64,000 nucleotides of DNA from Immersiella caudata (Eukaryota; Ascomycota; Sordariomycetes; Sordariales; Lasiosphaeriaceae), in assembly GCA_030512335.1 (NCBI GenBank), contig JAULSU010000007.1, positions 3,968,001-4,032,000 of the forward strand, read 5' to 3'. Below the pieces are notes generated by a model. That model was not told where the DNA came from. It saw nothing but the letters and a program-made list of their open reading frames with translations, and made no database searches. Within the stretch, counting starts at the first letter, position 1. Every line of letters starts with the position of its first letter. Shown here piece after piece: positions 8,753 through 19,560 of the stretch. The position numbers and the translations under genes were made by a program.

Positions 8753-10462
8753 ATGGACTCAGCCCGCTCTCTACGCCGACTGGTGCTGGCATGTCTGGCC
8801 TTGTCGCCCGCCTTCGTCGAAGCTGCCATTAACCCTCATCATGCGAAACACGTGGAGGGGATGGCAAGACAAGTCCGCTACCAAAAGACGGGAAAGCTCG
8901 CCAGGAGACAAGGAGAGCCGGACGACGCTCCCGACTACTCGTGCTCGGCGAGCAAGCTGTGTAAGATCGGCTGCTGCGGGCCTTTGTGAGTTTTAATCTC
9001 TCTCTTTCTCTCTCTCTCTCTCTCTGTCTCTCAATGTGTGTGAAAAGCCTGAAACTGACATGTTTCCAGAGACGCTGAAGGAATCGGAGCCTGCGGTCTC
9101 GGCCCTGACTTTTGCGGCACCGCCTGCACCTCAACGTGCCACTACAAGTCCGAATGCGATCCGGGCTGGGGCGCGCAGTGGTCCAACGCGACCGACTGCC
9201 CGCTCAACGTCTGCTGCAGCAGCTTTGGCTTTTGCGGGAGCACCCCCGAGTTTTGCGGCAGCGCCGTCGTATCGTCGCCCGAGTGCCCCATCGCCCAGGG
9301 CACCTCCAACAAGTTGACCATCGGCTACTGGGAGGGGTGGAATTCCCAGCGCGCCTGCGGCACCATGACACCCGAGCAAATCCCCAAGGGCTACTATACG
9401 CATCTGTTTTTTTCGTTTTCGCTCATCAACCCCACCACCTTCCGCCTCGAGCCCATGGACGCAATCACCGGCAGCAAGTACGCCGAGCTGGCCGCCCTCA
9501 AGAAAACCCAGCCCGAGCTGCAAGTCTGGCTGGCCATCGGCGGCTGGGCCATGAACGACCCGGGGCCTTGGCGCACCACCTTTTCCGACCTCGCCGCCAG
9601 CACCACCGCCCAGGACGCCTTCTTTGAGAGCCTCATCACCTTCATGTCCACCTACGGCTACGACGGTGTCGACATTGACTGGGAATACCCCGTAGCCGAA
9701 GACCGCGGCGGCATCCCTGCCGATTTCGACAACTTCACCACCTTTATGGCCCGCCTACGCGCCCGCCTCAACCAGCTCGGCACCCCCAAGGGGCTCTCCC
9801 TCACCCTACCCGCATCCTACTGGTACCTCAAAGGCTTCGACATTGTCGGTCTCGAACCCCACATTGACTTCTTCAACGTCATGACCTACGACATCCACGG
9901 CGTCTGGGACTCCACCATCGAGGTCCTCGGCCCCTACGCCCACGCGCACACCAACCTCACCGAAATTGACGACGCCCTGAAGCTCCTCTGGCGCAACAAC
10001 ATCAACCCCTCCCGTGTGAACCTCGGTCTCGGCTTCTACGGCCGCTCCTTCACCATGAAAGATCCCAATTGCATGGCCGCCGGATGCGAATTCACCGAGG
10101 GCGGCAACGGCGGCGCCTGCACCGGCACCGCCGGCGTGTTATCCGCCACCGAGATCATGGATGTAATTAGCAACGGTGCGACCATGACGCTAGATCCCGT
10201 CGCCGCCGTGCAAATCGTCACGTGGGACACGAACCAGTGGGTCTCGTGGGACGACACGGTCACGCTCAAGATGAAGGTGGATTACGCGAACCAGCGCTGT
10301 CTGGGGGGCGTCATGGTGTGGGCGGTGGATCTGGACGATGGAACGCTGATCCGGAGTCTGGCTGACACGGGGAGGGACACGACGATTATTATGGATGATT
10401 TCGGTGATATTATCCCATGTTTTGGGTCCGGCTGGGAATTTCTCGAGATGTCGCCTGCGTAG
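8753..10462 (+). CDS. Secreted GH18 chitinase with CBM18 chitin-binding domain
   Basis: I read two exons, 8753-8985 and 9070-10462, giving 541 residues. The intron starts GTGAGT, carries a CT microsatellite and ends TTTCCAG; the join restores a continuous Cys-rich region. The protein has a signal peptide (LVLACLALSPAFVEA), a CBM18/hevein-like domain around residues 80-150 (CPLNVCCSSFGFCGS), then a GH18 barrel beginning LTIGYWEGW. The catalytic motif DGVDIDWEYP is intact (Asp276, Asp279, Asp281, catalytic acid Glu283), followed by NVMTYD and GLGFYGRSF. It resembles the catalytic core of subgroup C (killer-toxin-like) chitinases but lacks their LysM modules and long C-terminus. It hydrolyses chitin outside the cell. 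The neighbouring LysM gene fits the usual pairing of these families. Confidence 0.92.
8997..9033 (+). repeat. CT microsatellite in chitinase intron
   Basis: An interrupted (CT)n tract fills the polypyrimidine part of the chitinase intron between the donor at 8986 and acceptor at 9069. Confidence 0.85.
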
Positions 10463-10817
10463 AGGGGGTTTTGCTTGGCCTTTGGCTGCTTAGTTATCTT
10501 TTTTTTTTTTTTTCAGTTTGTGTACTACATTTTTGAGTCTACTTTTTTGCATCCAACATGATAATTAATCCTTCTCACATGGCTGCTCTGGTGCCCCCCC
10601 CCCTCTCCCCCCGCCAAGAGTGAGTTTTTTCTTGGGGGGGCGAAGGAGTGAGTTTGACTTCATGGCTGCAAGGGCATGAACAACCCTGTTGAGAGTGATC
10701 ATCAAGAGACAGTGCATGCATGTGTGTTAAAATATAACGACTGAATTGATAGCTACCTACTTTGTAGAAATAAGAAAAGACCAGACAGAAGCCTGGTCCC
10801 CCGGACGGGCATGAAAA
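10463..10817. other. Convergent 3' intergenic region
   Basis: These 355 bp separate the 3' ends of the chitinase and metalloprotease genes. It holds a T-run at about 10500 and a C-run around 10595; I see no gene in it. Confidence 0.5.
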
Positions 10818-11924
10818 CTAGAGGCAACCCGACCCCCCCGAGGGCCCCGAATCGCTCGCCTTGTAAACCTTCTTGAAGCTCGACACGGTGTTCAGCAACG
10901 ACAGCTTGGTCCCGCCGACGTCGGCGTACATGGTGTTCAGGGCGAGGATGTCGAGGGCGCTCGGGAACAAGTTCTTGGGGATTCTCTCTCCGTTGGGCTG
11001 CTGCAGGATGCGGGCACGGCGGTCGGGTTCGCCGGGCTCCTCGTCGGCCCCCATGGGCACCCCTCCGGCGCCCGATGCGTAGATCATGATGGAAGCCCAG
11101 TCGACGTCGCTGGCACCCTTGCCGTTGCTGTGGGGGGTGCCCACTCCGGTCATAGGCAGGTAATCCGAGGCCGAAAATTGCGCGCCGGCAGCCAGCCTAA
11201 AGTTGCTGCACATCTCCTCGATGGTCGTCCCCCGGGTGTTGCCAAGGTTGTTTTGGCCGGTTTGCACCACGAGCCCCCCGCCGGCCGCTGTCCTGGCGTA
11301 GTCAATGAGGTTATCGCAGTTCCATCCACCTGGGTTGCCGGGCCCAAAGACCTCTCCGCCCTCGGCGCCCACGACGTTTGCCCAAAAGTTGGGGTTCTGG
11401 TGCTCGTGGAAGAGACCCCACGCGTGGCCGAGCTCGTGGGCAAAGTTGGCCACGACGTCGAGCATGCCCATCTCGCGGTCTGTCAGATGCATGGCGGGCC
11501 CTCTGCCGGTAAAACCGACCGAGGACGCCATGCCCGCGTTCGGACCGTTGCCCGTGTACGAGATCATGAGCACGTCGTCGCGGTCGTTCACGCACGTGTC
11601 GCCGTGGGCCTCTTCGATGCGAAAGTTGCTGTTGAGGCCCTTGGCGATCCAAATCTTTCGCGCATCCTTGAGATTCTTCTTGAGCATGGCCTTGGCGGCT
11701 TGCGTCTCCGTGTTCGTGTTGAAGCAGTACCGAATCAACCGGTTGGGCCAAGGCTGCGTCACTCCGAAGCCGGTCCCCTTTCGAGCGTAAAAGTAGCGCC
11801 GGTTGAGCGAGTGACGATTCCGCGGCGCCAGCGCTGGCTGCCAGATGGCGCTGCCGGCGAGGACCTGTTGGCCGTGGAGCAGAAAAGCAAAAAGGAGGGA
11901 CAAAACGAGCGTGAGGGGCGCCAT
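10818..11924 (-). CDS. Secreted astacin-like (M12-type) zinc metalloprotease
   Basis: I chose the ATG at 11924 because it gives a clean signal peptide (MAPLTLVLSLLFAFLLHGQQ); the frame is open a further 42 codons upstream. The protein is 368 residues without introns. The extended zinc motif HELGHAWGLFHEH lies at 163-175, giving three His ligands (163, 167, 173) and catalytic Glu164, the metzincin pattern of astacins and related proteases. A Met-turn candidate SIMIYAS follows about 130 residues later. It should cleave proteins outside the cell. It shares an 833-bp divergent promoter region with the LysM gene. The exact MEROPS family is uncertain. Confidence 0.88.
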   Translation of the reverse strand: MAPLTLVLSLLFAFLLHGQQVLAGSAIWQPALAPRNRHSLNRRYFYARKGTGFGVTQPWPNRLIRYCFNTNTETQAAKAMLKKNLKDARKIWIAKGLNSNFRIEEAHGDTCVNDRDDVLMISYTGNGPNAGMASSVGFTGRGPAMHLTDREMGMLDVVANFAHELGHAWGLFHEHQNPNFWANVVGAEGGEVFGPGNPGGWNCDNLIDYARTAAGGGLVVQTGQNNLGNTRGTTIEEMCSNFRLAAGAQFSASDYLPMTGVGTPHSNGKGASDVDWASIMIYASGAGGVPMGADEEPGEPDRRARILQQPNGERIPKNLFPSALDILALNTMYADVGGTKLSLLNTVSSFKKVYKASDSGPSGGSGCL

Positions 11925-12757
11925 CGTGTCGTGGTGCTCCGAAGGGATTCCAGTGCGGGTTTGGCTTTGGGGAAAGCAGGTAAAGACTGTGTCGTGTGAC
12001 TGGGAGAAGGAGACGAAGAGGACGGGTGACTGCGGAAGCAGCAACCTCATTGCTCTTTCCTGGCTTCTGGAGCAGGACCGACGGGTTTCGGGGAGGGTCT
12101 TGGCAGCTTTTCCCGCCCGGTCCCGAGACCTCTACCTCGGGCAGGTGCCTTACCTGATTGAGCTGGGCAATTTCGCGCGTGCTTGGTAGAAAGGAAGCTA
12201 TCCAGACTCAACATGTCGCGGTGCACCATGCTAGCGGTCGGGTAGCCTGATGCGGCGCACCTGCATGCTCGGCGGTTACACCGACAAGACAATTATTGCT
12301 GCACAACGGGGGCGATACGCGGCACCCGGCATCTGCCTCGCCTACGCGGGGGTATCCGCAAGGTACGGCGCCTTGGCTTGGTCGGCCCCGCTCCCTTCCT
12401 GCTGGGACCCATGTCTTGTACCTCTACAACGCGCTTGTCTCAACTCCAAACCTTTTATTTTTAAATTTACCGGGATCATCATCACACCATCTCGGATCGC
12501 AGCCAAGGCTCCATGTCCAATTCAAGAGTCCAAGACGACGCAGCAGCCAGGAGACGGGACATTGCGAATGGGACCTGGAAGCGGACGACTAGTAGCACAT
12601 CGTGAGCAACATGAAGCTCGTTGACCGGATACCTTTGGACCACCCACTCCCAGACCAGCTTCCATCTCCAAAGCTGTCATTCATTCACTCGTTTTCTCTC
12701 GTTGATACCTGCCTATCTTAACTTCTGGTTTTTTTTTTTTTCTTCCGGTACTTTGCG
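11925..12757. promoter_or_regulatory. Shared divergent promoter region, metalloprotease and LysM genes
   Basis: 833 bp separate two start codons facing outwards. A pyrimidine/T run (about 12728-12740) lies just before the LysM start. No coding sequence is supported here. Confidence 0.45.
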
Positions 12758-14906
12758 ATGGCCTCACGACCATCTAGGCGCGGCCAAAGACCCGCCAGCG
12801 GCGTGACCGCGGTGCTCACAGCTGCGGTGCTGAGCCTTTCGATGCGACATGTGCTCGCCGTCGAGACATCGCCGGCGGGGCCCACCATGGCGGGCATCGC
12901 CTGGGACTGCAGCGGCTGGCACACGGTGATTTCGGGCGACACTTGCTGGGACATCTGGCAAACCTACACCCTCACGGAGGCCGAGTTCCTCGAGTGGAAT
13001 CCCGCCGTCTCGGCTGGTTGCGCATCCAACTTCTGGGCCGGCTACAGCTACTGCGTGCGCGTCGGCGCCCCGGATCCTACTTTGACGGGCATCGTCGCCA
13101 ACTGCGACAAGTGGCACACAGTCGTGTCGGGCGACACTTGTTGGGACCTCTGGCAGACCTACACCATTACCGAGGCCGAGTTTCTTGAGTGGAATCCCGC
13201 CGTCACCAGCGGGTGCGCCAGCAACTTTTGGGCCGGCTACAGCTACTGCGTCGGCGTCAATGACAACATTCCCGGCCCGAGCAGTTCGTCCGCCGCGCCG
13301 TCTTCGACCCCGGCAAGTGCCAGCAGCAGCATCGTCAGCAGCAGCTCGGTGCAGCTCAGCAGCACGACGCCCTACTCGATCCGTTACCCCGTCACTTCCT
13401 ACCCGCTCACAACTTCGACCGCCGAAACAGCCCTCCCTCCGCAGCGCACCTTGGGAAGCCACCCCACGTACTGCAACACCTGGCACCTGATCGGCGGCGG
13501 CCAGGGCTGTCAAGAGGTTGTCAACTTGTACAGCAACCGCCTGACGGTCGAGCAGTTGTATGTCCCCTTTTTTTCTCTTCTCTTTTTCATTTTCTTTTTA
13601 CAGGGGCTAACTTGGTTGTCTACCAAGGCTGGAATACAACCCCACCATCGGAGAAGAATGCGACGGTCTCTACGCCGGCTGGTACGCCTGCGTCGGCATC
13701 CAAGCGCAGGACTCGAGCTCGATCGGTTGGTACACGGTGCAGACCCCCTTCACCGAACCCGCGTCGACGGCGTACCCGGGCTACGTGGCGACCGAGGTTC
13801 CCACCTTCGCGCCCTCTCCGACGCAGGCGGGCATCCCGCCCTCGTGCCAGAATTTCTACCAGGCCAAGGACGGCGACAACTGCAACTCGGTGCTGGCCGT
13901 GTACGACTACATCTCCGAGGCCCAGTTTTTCGCCTGGAATCCGGCTCTCAACGACAACTGCCAGGGACTCTGGGTCGACTACCACTACTGCGTCGCTGAC
14001 GTCCCCAGCCCCGACGATCTGCCCATGCCGCCCACCGTCACCGCCGCCGCATCCCCGACAGTGCCCGGAACCATCAACACGTGCCAAAAGTGGTACAAGA
14101 CCCGGGTGAGAGACACCTGCGAGACCATCGTTTCCATTTTCGACACCTTCTCGGCTCTGGACTTTATCGCATGGAACCCCAACGTGGGATCGTCATGCGC
14201 CAACATCAAGCAGGACACGTACTACTGCGTGGGCGTCCCCGGGACCCCCACCACGCGATCCGCGGCCATCACGCCCACCGTGCCGCCTGCGCTGCAGACG
14301 CAGGCCGGAGTCATCTCCAACTGCACCCGATTCTGGCTCGTTTCGCCCTCGGACACTTGCACCTCCATCATCCGGGACAGCGGTGCCCTCCTGGCCGCCG
14401 ACTTGACCGAGGACGGCTTCTACGACTGGAATCCCGCCGTCGGGAGCAATTGCGCCGGCTTGGAGGTGGACTATCACGTGTGCGTCAGCGTCCTCGAGTG
14501 GGACACCATTCCCCCCGTCAGCACTGTCACCCTCACGGACGGCCTGCCGGCGTCGTCGTCTCCGCCGGAGATCAGCAGTACCGCCTCTTCTCTTCCCGCT
14601 TCTTCCGTCATCAGTTCCTCGGCGCTCCCGTCCAACACACCCGTGACGACACCAACTCCGTACATGCCCGGAATGGTCGGAAACTGCGTGCGCTTCTACT
14701 TCCGCGGCAGCGACCCCAGTGCGCTGTACTGCTATGACATTGCCATGCACGCCGGCATCGACTTGGCCGACTTTTATTTGTGGAACCCCCAGGTTCTGAA
14801 CGATTGTAGTGGTCTCTGGGCCGACACGTGGTATTGCATTGGCCTGCAGGGGTCGACACCCACCACCATCTCGACAGGTCTTCCCACTCCAGACCCAACT
14901 CCTTGA
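12758..14906 (+). CDS. Secreted multi-LysM protein (seven modules)
   Basis: Exons are 12758-13557 and 13628-14906 (692 residues). The intron is GTATGT...GCTAAC...CCAAG; the acceptor 18 nt after the GCTAAC branch site restores a LysM reading (LEYNP). After a signal peptide there are seven LysM-like modules. Modules 1 (54-102) and 2 (119-167) are almost identical (SGDTCWD, TEAEFLEWNPAV, WAGYSYCV); modules 3-7 are more diverged, starting WHLIGGGQGC, FYQAKDGDNC, WYKTRVRDTC, FWLVSPSDTC and FYFRGSD. Ser/Thr-rich linkers separate modules 2/3 and 6/7. LysM modules bind chitin oligomers; fungal examples shield the cell wall or bind released chitin. There is no catalytic domain. Its position near the chitinase supports a shared role. 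Confidence 0.9.
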
Positions 14907-14964
14907 GACTGCAGGGACAAATTAAAGTGCGTAACTGTATCAATGGAGTTTGGAATATAGCAAA

Positions 14965-16319
14965 TCAGAATGTATCTCCCATCCCGGTCCACTTGACTCC
15001 CCAGTTTGACGTCAGCCAATAGTCGTGGTACTGCTTCATGTCATCCCAGCCCGCACAAATCCAATACCCCAGGTTTTCGTGTTCCTTCACATCATTGGTC
15101 TCGCCCTCGCCATTCGCAAGGGTTCTCGCCGTTGCTGGGCCAAGCGCCTTCCAGAATCGACCGCGCATCACAAGATCCGCTGACTCGGCTTTCAGTCCAG
15201 CCTCTAGCAGAGTCCTGTACTTGGCCAGAAGCACCTGCCAAGCGCCACGCTGAATTGCGATATTGATTTCCAGCTCCGGACCGGCCATGCGGTGGAGAAC
15301 ACGTACCATATCTTCCAAGGGGCCGAGGAAGATGGTCTCGACTTCGGAGATGATGTCCTCGTGCACCCCGCCCCTGCCAAATGGCGGGTCGAGGTGGCAC
15401 TGAAAGGAAATGTAGAGGCGACGAAGGTGCGGAAAGTTCTCGGGGACGCTGGCGCACAGGGTGTGCAATGGGCTGTCTATAGGTCGGGGAGGATCTTCCC
15501 ATAAATCCTTGGCGTGGTTCTTTGCCGTTCGCCCCTGGTTGATGTCGTTGAACTTCCAGAGTAGCTCCAGAGAAGTGATCCTCGCCAGATGGCCGGGCGG
15601 GATCAAATCCGGTAGCCTGAGTTGTAGGTCCAGGCTGGAGATGTGGAACGTGTTGGTGCCATACAGGGCATCGATGCCTTCGACGTAGCTTCCCATTTGT
15701 TAGCACTCGGGCTGCGCGAGGGTGGATGAGTACAAACTCACGCTTCCTGGCAAGATAGCAACCAACCCATGACTCCAACGAAGCACGATGCACTGCTCTC
15801 GGCGGCGGGGCAGATGCACAGGGACTGGGATGCTTCGAGACAGTCATCATCGCAGGGCTCTACGGTCTGCAAAACTTGCATGGCTGCATATCGCTGCTCT
15901 CTCTCCGATTCAGAGTAATCTCCACGGCGATGGCAGACACAGCCGAACCATTGCCACCGCTTGGGGGACGAGTGATCGGGAACTAGTCCAGAGAACAGGT
16001 CGCAATGCTGGTGTCCTGCTGCTGCTGGAGTGGACGACGCGCTGGTTTTTCGCACGAGCGGGTGGCGGTAAGTCAAGTCGATGTGAAGAGTCTGGCCACC
16101 GAAGGCATCAGTGAGAATCTGGCGACGGAGTTCACGGGGCAGGATCGCGAAGAGGCCGTAATTTGAAGGGTTTGCGTCCGTCCGCGGCAGGTCCGACGGC
16201 CTGAAGAAGGGTGTTGGAAGGAACGGCCGAGGAAGCGGCCGCTCTGCGGGCGGATCGGGTAGGGGCTCCTTGCGGAGCTTATTGGCCTTGCTCCGAACCC
16301 AATTCTTGATGCCGCTCAT
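14965..16319 (-). CDS. DUF7730-like fungal protein of unknown function
   Basis: Two exons on the minus strand: 15742-16319 and 14965-15688, joined by a 53-nt intron (GTGAGT...GCTAAC...GGGAAG), giving 433 residues. Conserved features are ILPRELRRQILTDAFGG near residue 60 and, across the junction, EGIDALYGTNTF followed by PDLIPPGHLARITSLELLW. This layout is typical of the fungal DUF7730 or F-box-like family, in which an N-terminal 'LPxELR' segment precedes a beta/alpha region. There is no signal peptide. A basic N-terminus (SGIKNWVRSKANKLRKE) could bind nucleic acid or membrane. No biochemical role is known to me. Confidence 0.75.
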
Positions 16320-16812
16320 TTCGTGCCGTGTTGGGTCTGCTGCACCGTTGTGATGCAGTGGAAGCTGCCAGGTGAAGAGGATGTCGAGGGAAAGCAGGAA
16401 TTCGCGGCCTGAAAACTCGGTGCAAGTGAGGTGCGGGGTATTATAACCCTAACCCCTTCCAAGTTGGCTCTTCATCCTCCTCCCTCGTGCCGGGAGGAAG
16501 TGTGTGAGCCATTACTGCCAGGAATATGTCAGCTTCTAACACTTCGGCCCTTGCTCTGCCCCCAATTAGAAATACACAGAGCCATGCTATGCTTAGGCTT
16601 CTTAACGTCGTGCGCTGCACCCCTCAGCTCTCAGAATGAATCATACTCAATTCGGGGTCGTTTAGGGGTTGAGGGGCTCAAGCCGATTGGAGGCTCAACC
16701 TTTAAAATTCACTTCAGCGGCAGCCTTCTGTCCCGCCCCCAAATTGGATTCCTTTCTATGCAAAAGAGTATCCAGTGCTCAATAGCGCAACTTTGGCATT
16801 GGGATCTCACCA

Positions 16813-17490
16813 GTGTCATCGAAAGAAATAGACAATCTGTACGACACAAAGACGGTGAAGCAAGGCAGACTAGGAAATGGAGAGAGGAGACGAATTAAAG
16901 CAAGATATTTTCATCATGCCGAGAATACCGCAAGTGAGGGTAACTGGAGGGCTGGAGAGCTGGAGGGCCTAGAGACATGCAATTGGTTATTGTCAGACAG
17001 GAGGAGAAAAGCGCACAAGAGGTATCTCCATGTTGTGAGAAACGATTTTGCGTTCAAGAACATCAGAGCATCATCGTCATTTCTCGCACCAAACCCACTG
17101 TTCAAAACCATCACCACCATCACCCTTCTCCTCGCCACCGCCGTCTCCGCCATCCCCACCGACAGAGTGAATAACGCCGGTGGCATGCTGTCGACACGCC
17201 GGCGATGCGGCGTCATCAACGGTTGCGACGACACCAACTGCAACAGTCTGAACAACCCCAACACCGGTCTTGGAGGATGCCGCGGTGGGCCGTGGGACAA
17301 GTGCCCTTGCGCCGCCGTCTGCGACAATAAAACTGGGTCTTGTCGGCTGAACAACTGCCAGGGCAAGAACAATGTGTGCCAGAATGGTCCTTTTGTTGGT
17401 GTTTCTGTGTGGATTAGGCGGCAGGGATTGCCGGGAGGCTTCATTGGTCCTGTGCAGTGTAAGGGGTGGGGTTGGAGGAATTCTCGGTGA
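16813..17490 (+). CDS. Small Cys-rich secreted protein; start unresolved
   Basis: The coding-like part starts near 17098 with FKTITTITLLLATAVSA, a convincing signal peptide, followed by a mature region of about 110 residues with eleven Cys (for example KCPCAAVCD and CRLNNCQG). The codon where the start would be expected (17098-17100) is CTG, not ATG; the nearest in-frame ATG is at 16813, but the 95 residues between look non-coding. Either an upstream exon supplies the ATG, or the start has been lost. The size, Cys content and signal peptide fit a secreted effector- or antimicrobial-type protein; I recognise no family. Confidence 0.45.
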   Translation: MSSKEIDNLYDTKTVKQGRLGNGERRRIKARYFHHAENTASEGNWRAGELEGLETCNWLLSDRRRKAHKRYLHVVRNDFAFKNIRASSSFLAPNPLFKTITTITLLLATAVSAIPTDRVNNAGGMLSTRRRCGVINGCDDTNCNSLNNPNTGLGGCRGGPWDKCPCAAVCDNKTGSCRLNNCQGKNNVCQNGPFVGVSVWIRRQGLPGGFIGPVQCKGWGWRNSR

Positions 17491-17643
17491 AACCCATCTA
17501 ACTCCATAATCTGTCCCCGATCGGAGCTTCCTTTTATGCCTCCGGCTATCTCTTTTTGCCTCCAACGGAACCTCTAAGAGACACGGGCGGATTCGGGATG
17601 GGTGACAGCTTTCTTGTTGTACACTTTCACTTCTCGAACCCCC

Positions 17644-19560
17644 CTAAACCCCAACCTCCCCCAAGGGTCTCACCACCTTGGCGTAAAACCCCCCCTGTAA
17701 CCTAGCCGCAACCTCCCCCTCGTCCTCTGAATCTGCCTCCCTCAACCCAAACGCACCCATCCCCATCAAACAAGCCACCACCGCATCCGTCACTTTACAC
17801 CCCGCCAAGAACCTCATCCGATCTAAATTCTCCCTGCCTAATAACTTTCCCCTCGCCCCAATCACATCTTTGACACGCACCTTGTTTCTATCTGGAATGC
17901 CAAGGACTTCCTCAATGGGTTTCCAATGTGCAACCTCCACGAGGATGACGCCAAGGCTGTAAATATCATGGCGCTTGCGGTAGCCTAAGCGGCGAGACCC
18001 CTCTCGGGGACCGCCTTGGACGCCGGGATGGCGATATAGGTCATCTGTGGTGGTGAGCGGGGCGGAGGAGGACATGGAGAGGGCGCCGTCGGGGCGGGAG
18101 TAGTCGAATCCGGTTAGGTAGGGGTTGGAGAGTTTTTCTTCGCAAGTTGAGGTGGGGGATTCAGGAACGAAGAAGATGATGTTGGAGGAGCAGAGGCCCT
18201 TGTGGAGCCAGTTGACGGAGTGTAGCTTTTCGACGGCTTGGACGATGCTGTGCATGAGGGTGACTCGGGCGGCGAGGCTGGGAATGAAGGTGGTGTCTTG
18301 GAGAATATCGCGCAGGGAGGTTGGCGGTGTATGGGGATCGGTGTCGGGAGGGGTTTGGAAGACGAGGCCGTAGCGGATTCCGGAGGGCGATGCAGAGTGG
18401 AGGTAGTAACCGAGACAGGGCGGTGCACCGAAGTGTCGGACTTGGTCGTGCTTGCGGAGGAGGCGGACTAGCGTTTGGAAGCGTCGGAGAGTATCGGGGT
18501 CTGGGCCGTCGTCGGCGTTGTAGATGTGTCGGGGGTCTATGCGCTTCCACTCAATCCAGACGCGACTGCGGGTTGCTCCTTCGGGGTGGTACCATCCGGG
18601 GACGCGCACTTCGGTTGTGTCGTTGTCGTGATCATTATCGTCGATGATGATATCGTCTTCTTTCAGTTCAAGAGGTCGATCGTTATGATTGTCGGAGCCC
18701 AAGCGCAGGTTCATCCTCGAGGCCTGCGTCAAGCCTCCCTCGTCTGCCGCCGCGGCAATGGCTTTGAATTGCCCTAGCTCAACCAACTTTGAGACCAAGG
18801 ACGACTCTGACGTCTTGGGCAAAGGTGAGGTCTGGCCGAATCCTCCTGACATGATCCCATTGCGGCCAAGTCTTTGTCCTCCTTCCGGGGTAATCGGAAG
18901 CAGCCCCGCTTGCACAATCTCATACACTTGATCGAGCCGATTGTTGAGCTGCATGATTTGATATACCGTTTGCACTTCAATCTGCCTCAGCGTCTGCAGT
19001 TGGTGTGTGTTGAGCAGCTCCTGAAGGAAATTGTTTGACGCAACAAGCCGAGAAAGTAGTTCCTCGACTTTCGCTCGGTCAAAAACAACCCAGCGGAGAC
19101 GTGATGGGTACTTGGTGCTTTCTTTCGCAAAATCCAGGGCCTTTCGAAGCATCGGGTTGGTGTGAGGAAAGCGGCTCGCCAATGGGTCCCGAGATTTGGG
19201 TTGTTTGCAATCAGCGTCAGATTCTGACGGGATGGCCTCGACCAGGGGCTTCGCAAGCGGACGCAGTCGATCATCCAAGTGCCCGAACCGCATGATCATT
19301 TTTGATTGCTGATCCAAGACGTCCAGAAGGATTGTCCTGTTAGATGGGTTGATGATGAGTGTTTCATCCTTCTCGGTGAGTTGGGCCACCGACGCAAAGT
19401 CCAAAAGCCGGTATTGCTCTGTTTTGAACCTGATGCGGATGAACTGGTAGTCCTTTTCGAAGTCGCTCGCTTCGGATATCAGTTGGTACGCTTTGACGCA
19501 GCCGGCGAACACCTGGAATAGGAGGGATGCCGCCCCGAAGGAAACGCCAATGGGATCCAT
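17644..19560 (-). CDS. HeLo domain protein with C-terminal pseudokinase
   Basis: I start at the ATG at 19560 because the HeLo pattern begins immediately (MDPIGVSFGAASLLFQVF, then a CVKAYQLI helix); the frame is open further upstream. The 638-residue protein has a HeLo (prion-inhibition) domain over about the first 200 residues, a linker with an acidic run, and a kinase-like domain from about 360. The kinase catalytic loop reads LHKGLCSSNIIFF instead of HRDxxxxN, so the catalytic Asp is absent, and the DFG region reads GFDYSRPD; it is probably a pseudokinase. HeLo domains act in membrane-targeting cell-death execution in heterokaryon incompatibility. It is divergent from the kinase-GGCT-ankyrin gene. 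Confidence 0.8.
   Translation of the reverse strand: MDPIGVSFGAASLLFQVFAGCVKAYQLISEASDFEKDYQFIRIRFKTEQYRLLDFASVAQLTEKDETLIINPSNRTILLDVLDQQSKMIMRFGHLDDRLRPLAKPLVEAIPSESDADCKQPKSRDPLASRFPHTNPMLRKALDFAKESTKYPSRLRWVVFDRAKVEELLSRLVASNNFLQELLNTHQLQTLRQIEVQTVYQIMQLNNRLDQVYEIVQAGLLPITPEGGQRLGRNGIMSGGFGQTSPLPKTSESSLVSKLVELGQFKAIAAAADEGGLTQASRMNLRLGSDNHNDRPLELKEDDIIIDDNDHDNDTTEVRVPGWYHPEGATRSRVWIEWKRIDPRHIYNADDGPDPDTLRRFQTLVRLLRKHDQVRHFGAPPCLGYYLHSASPSGIRYGLVFQTPPDTDPHTPPTSLRDILQDTTFIPSLAARVTLMHSIVQAVEKLHSVNWLHKGLCSSNIIFFVPESPTSTCEEKLSNPYLTGFDYSRPDGALSMSSSAPLTTTDDLYRHPGVQGGPREGSRRLGYRKRHDIYSLGVILVEVAHWKPIEEVLGIPDRNKVRVKDVIGARGKLLGRENLDRMRFLAGCKVTDAVVACLMGMGAFGLREADSEDEGEVAARLQGGFYAKVVRPLGEVGV

Noticed and set aside
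8753..10462. Full-length subgroup C (killer-toxin-like) chitinase
   Set aside because: It stops after the GH18 barrel and has no LysM modules or long C-terminus.
11130..11999. 289-codon plus-strand frame
   Set aside because: Antisense of the metalloprotease gene, GC-driven open frame.
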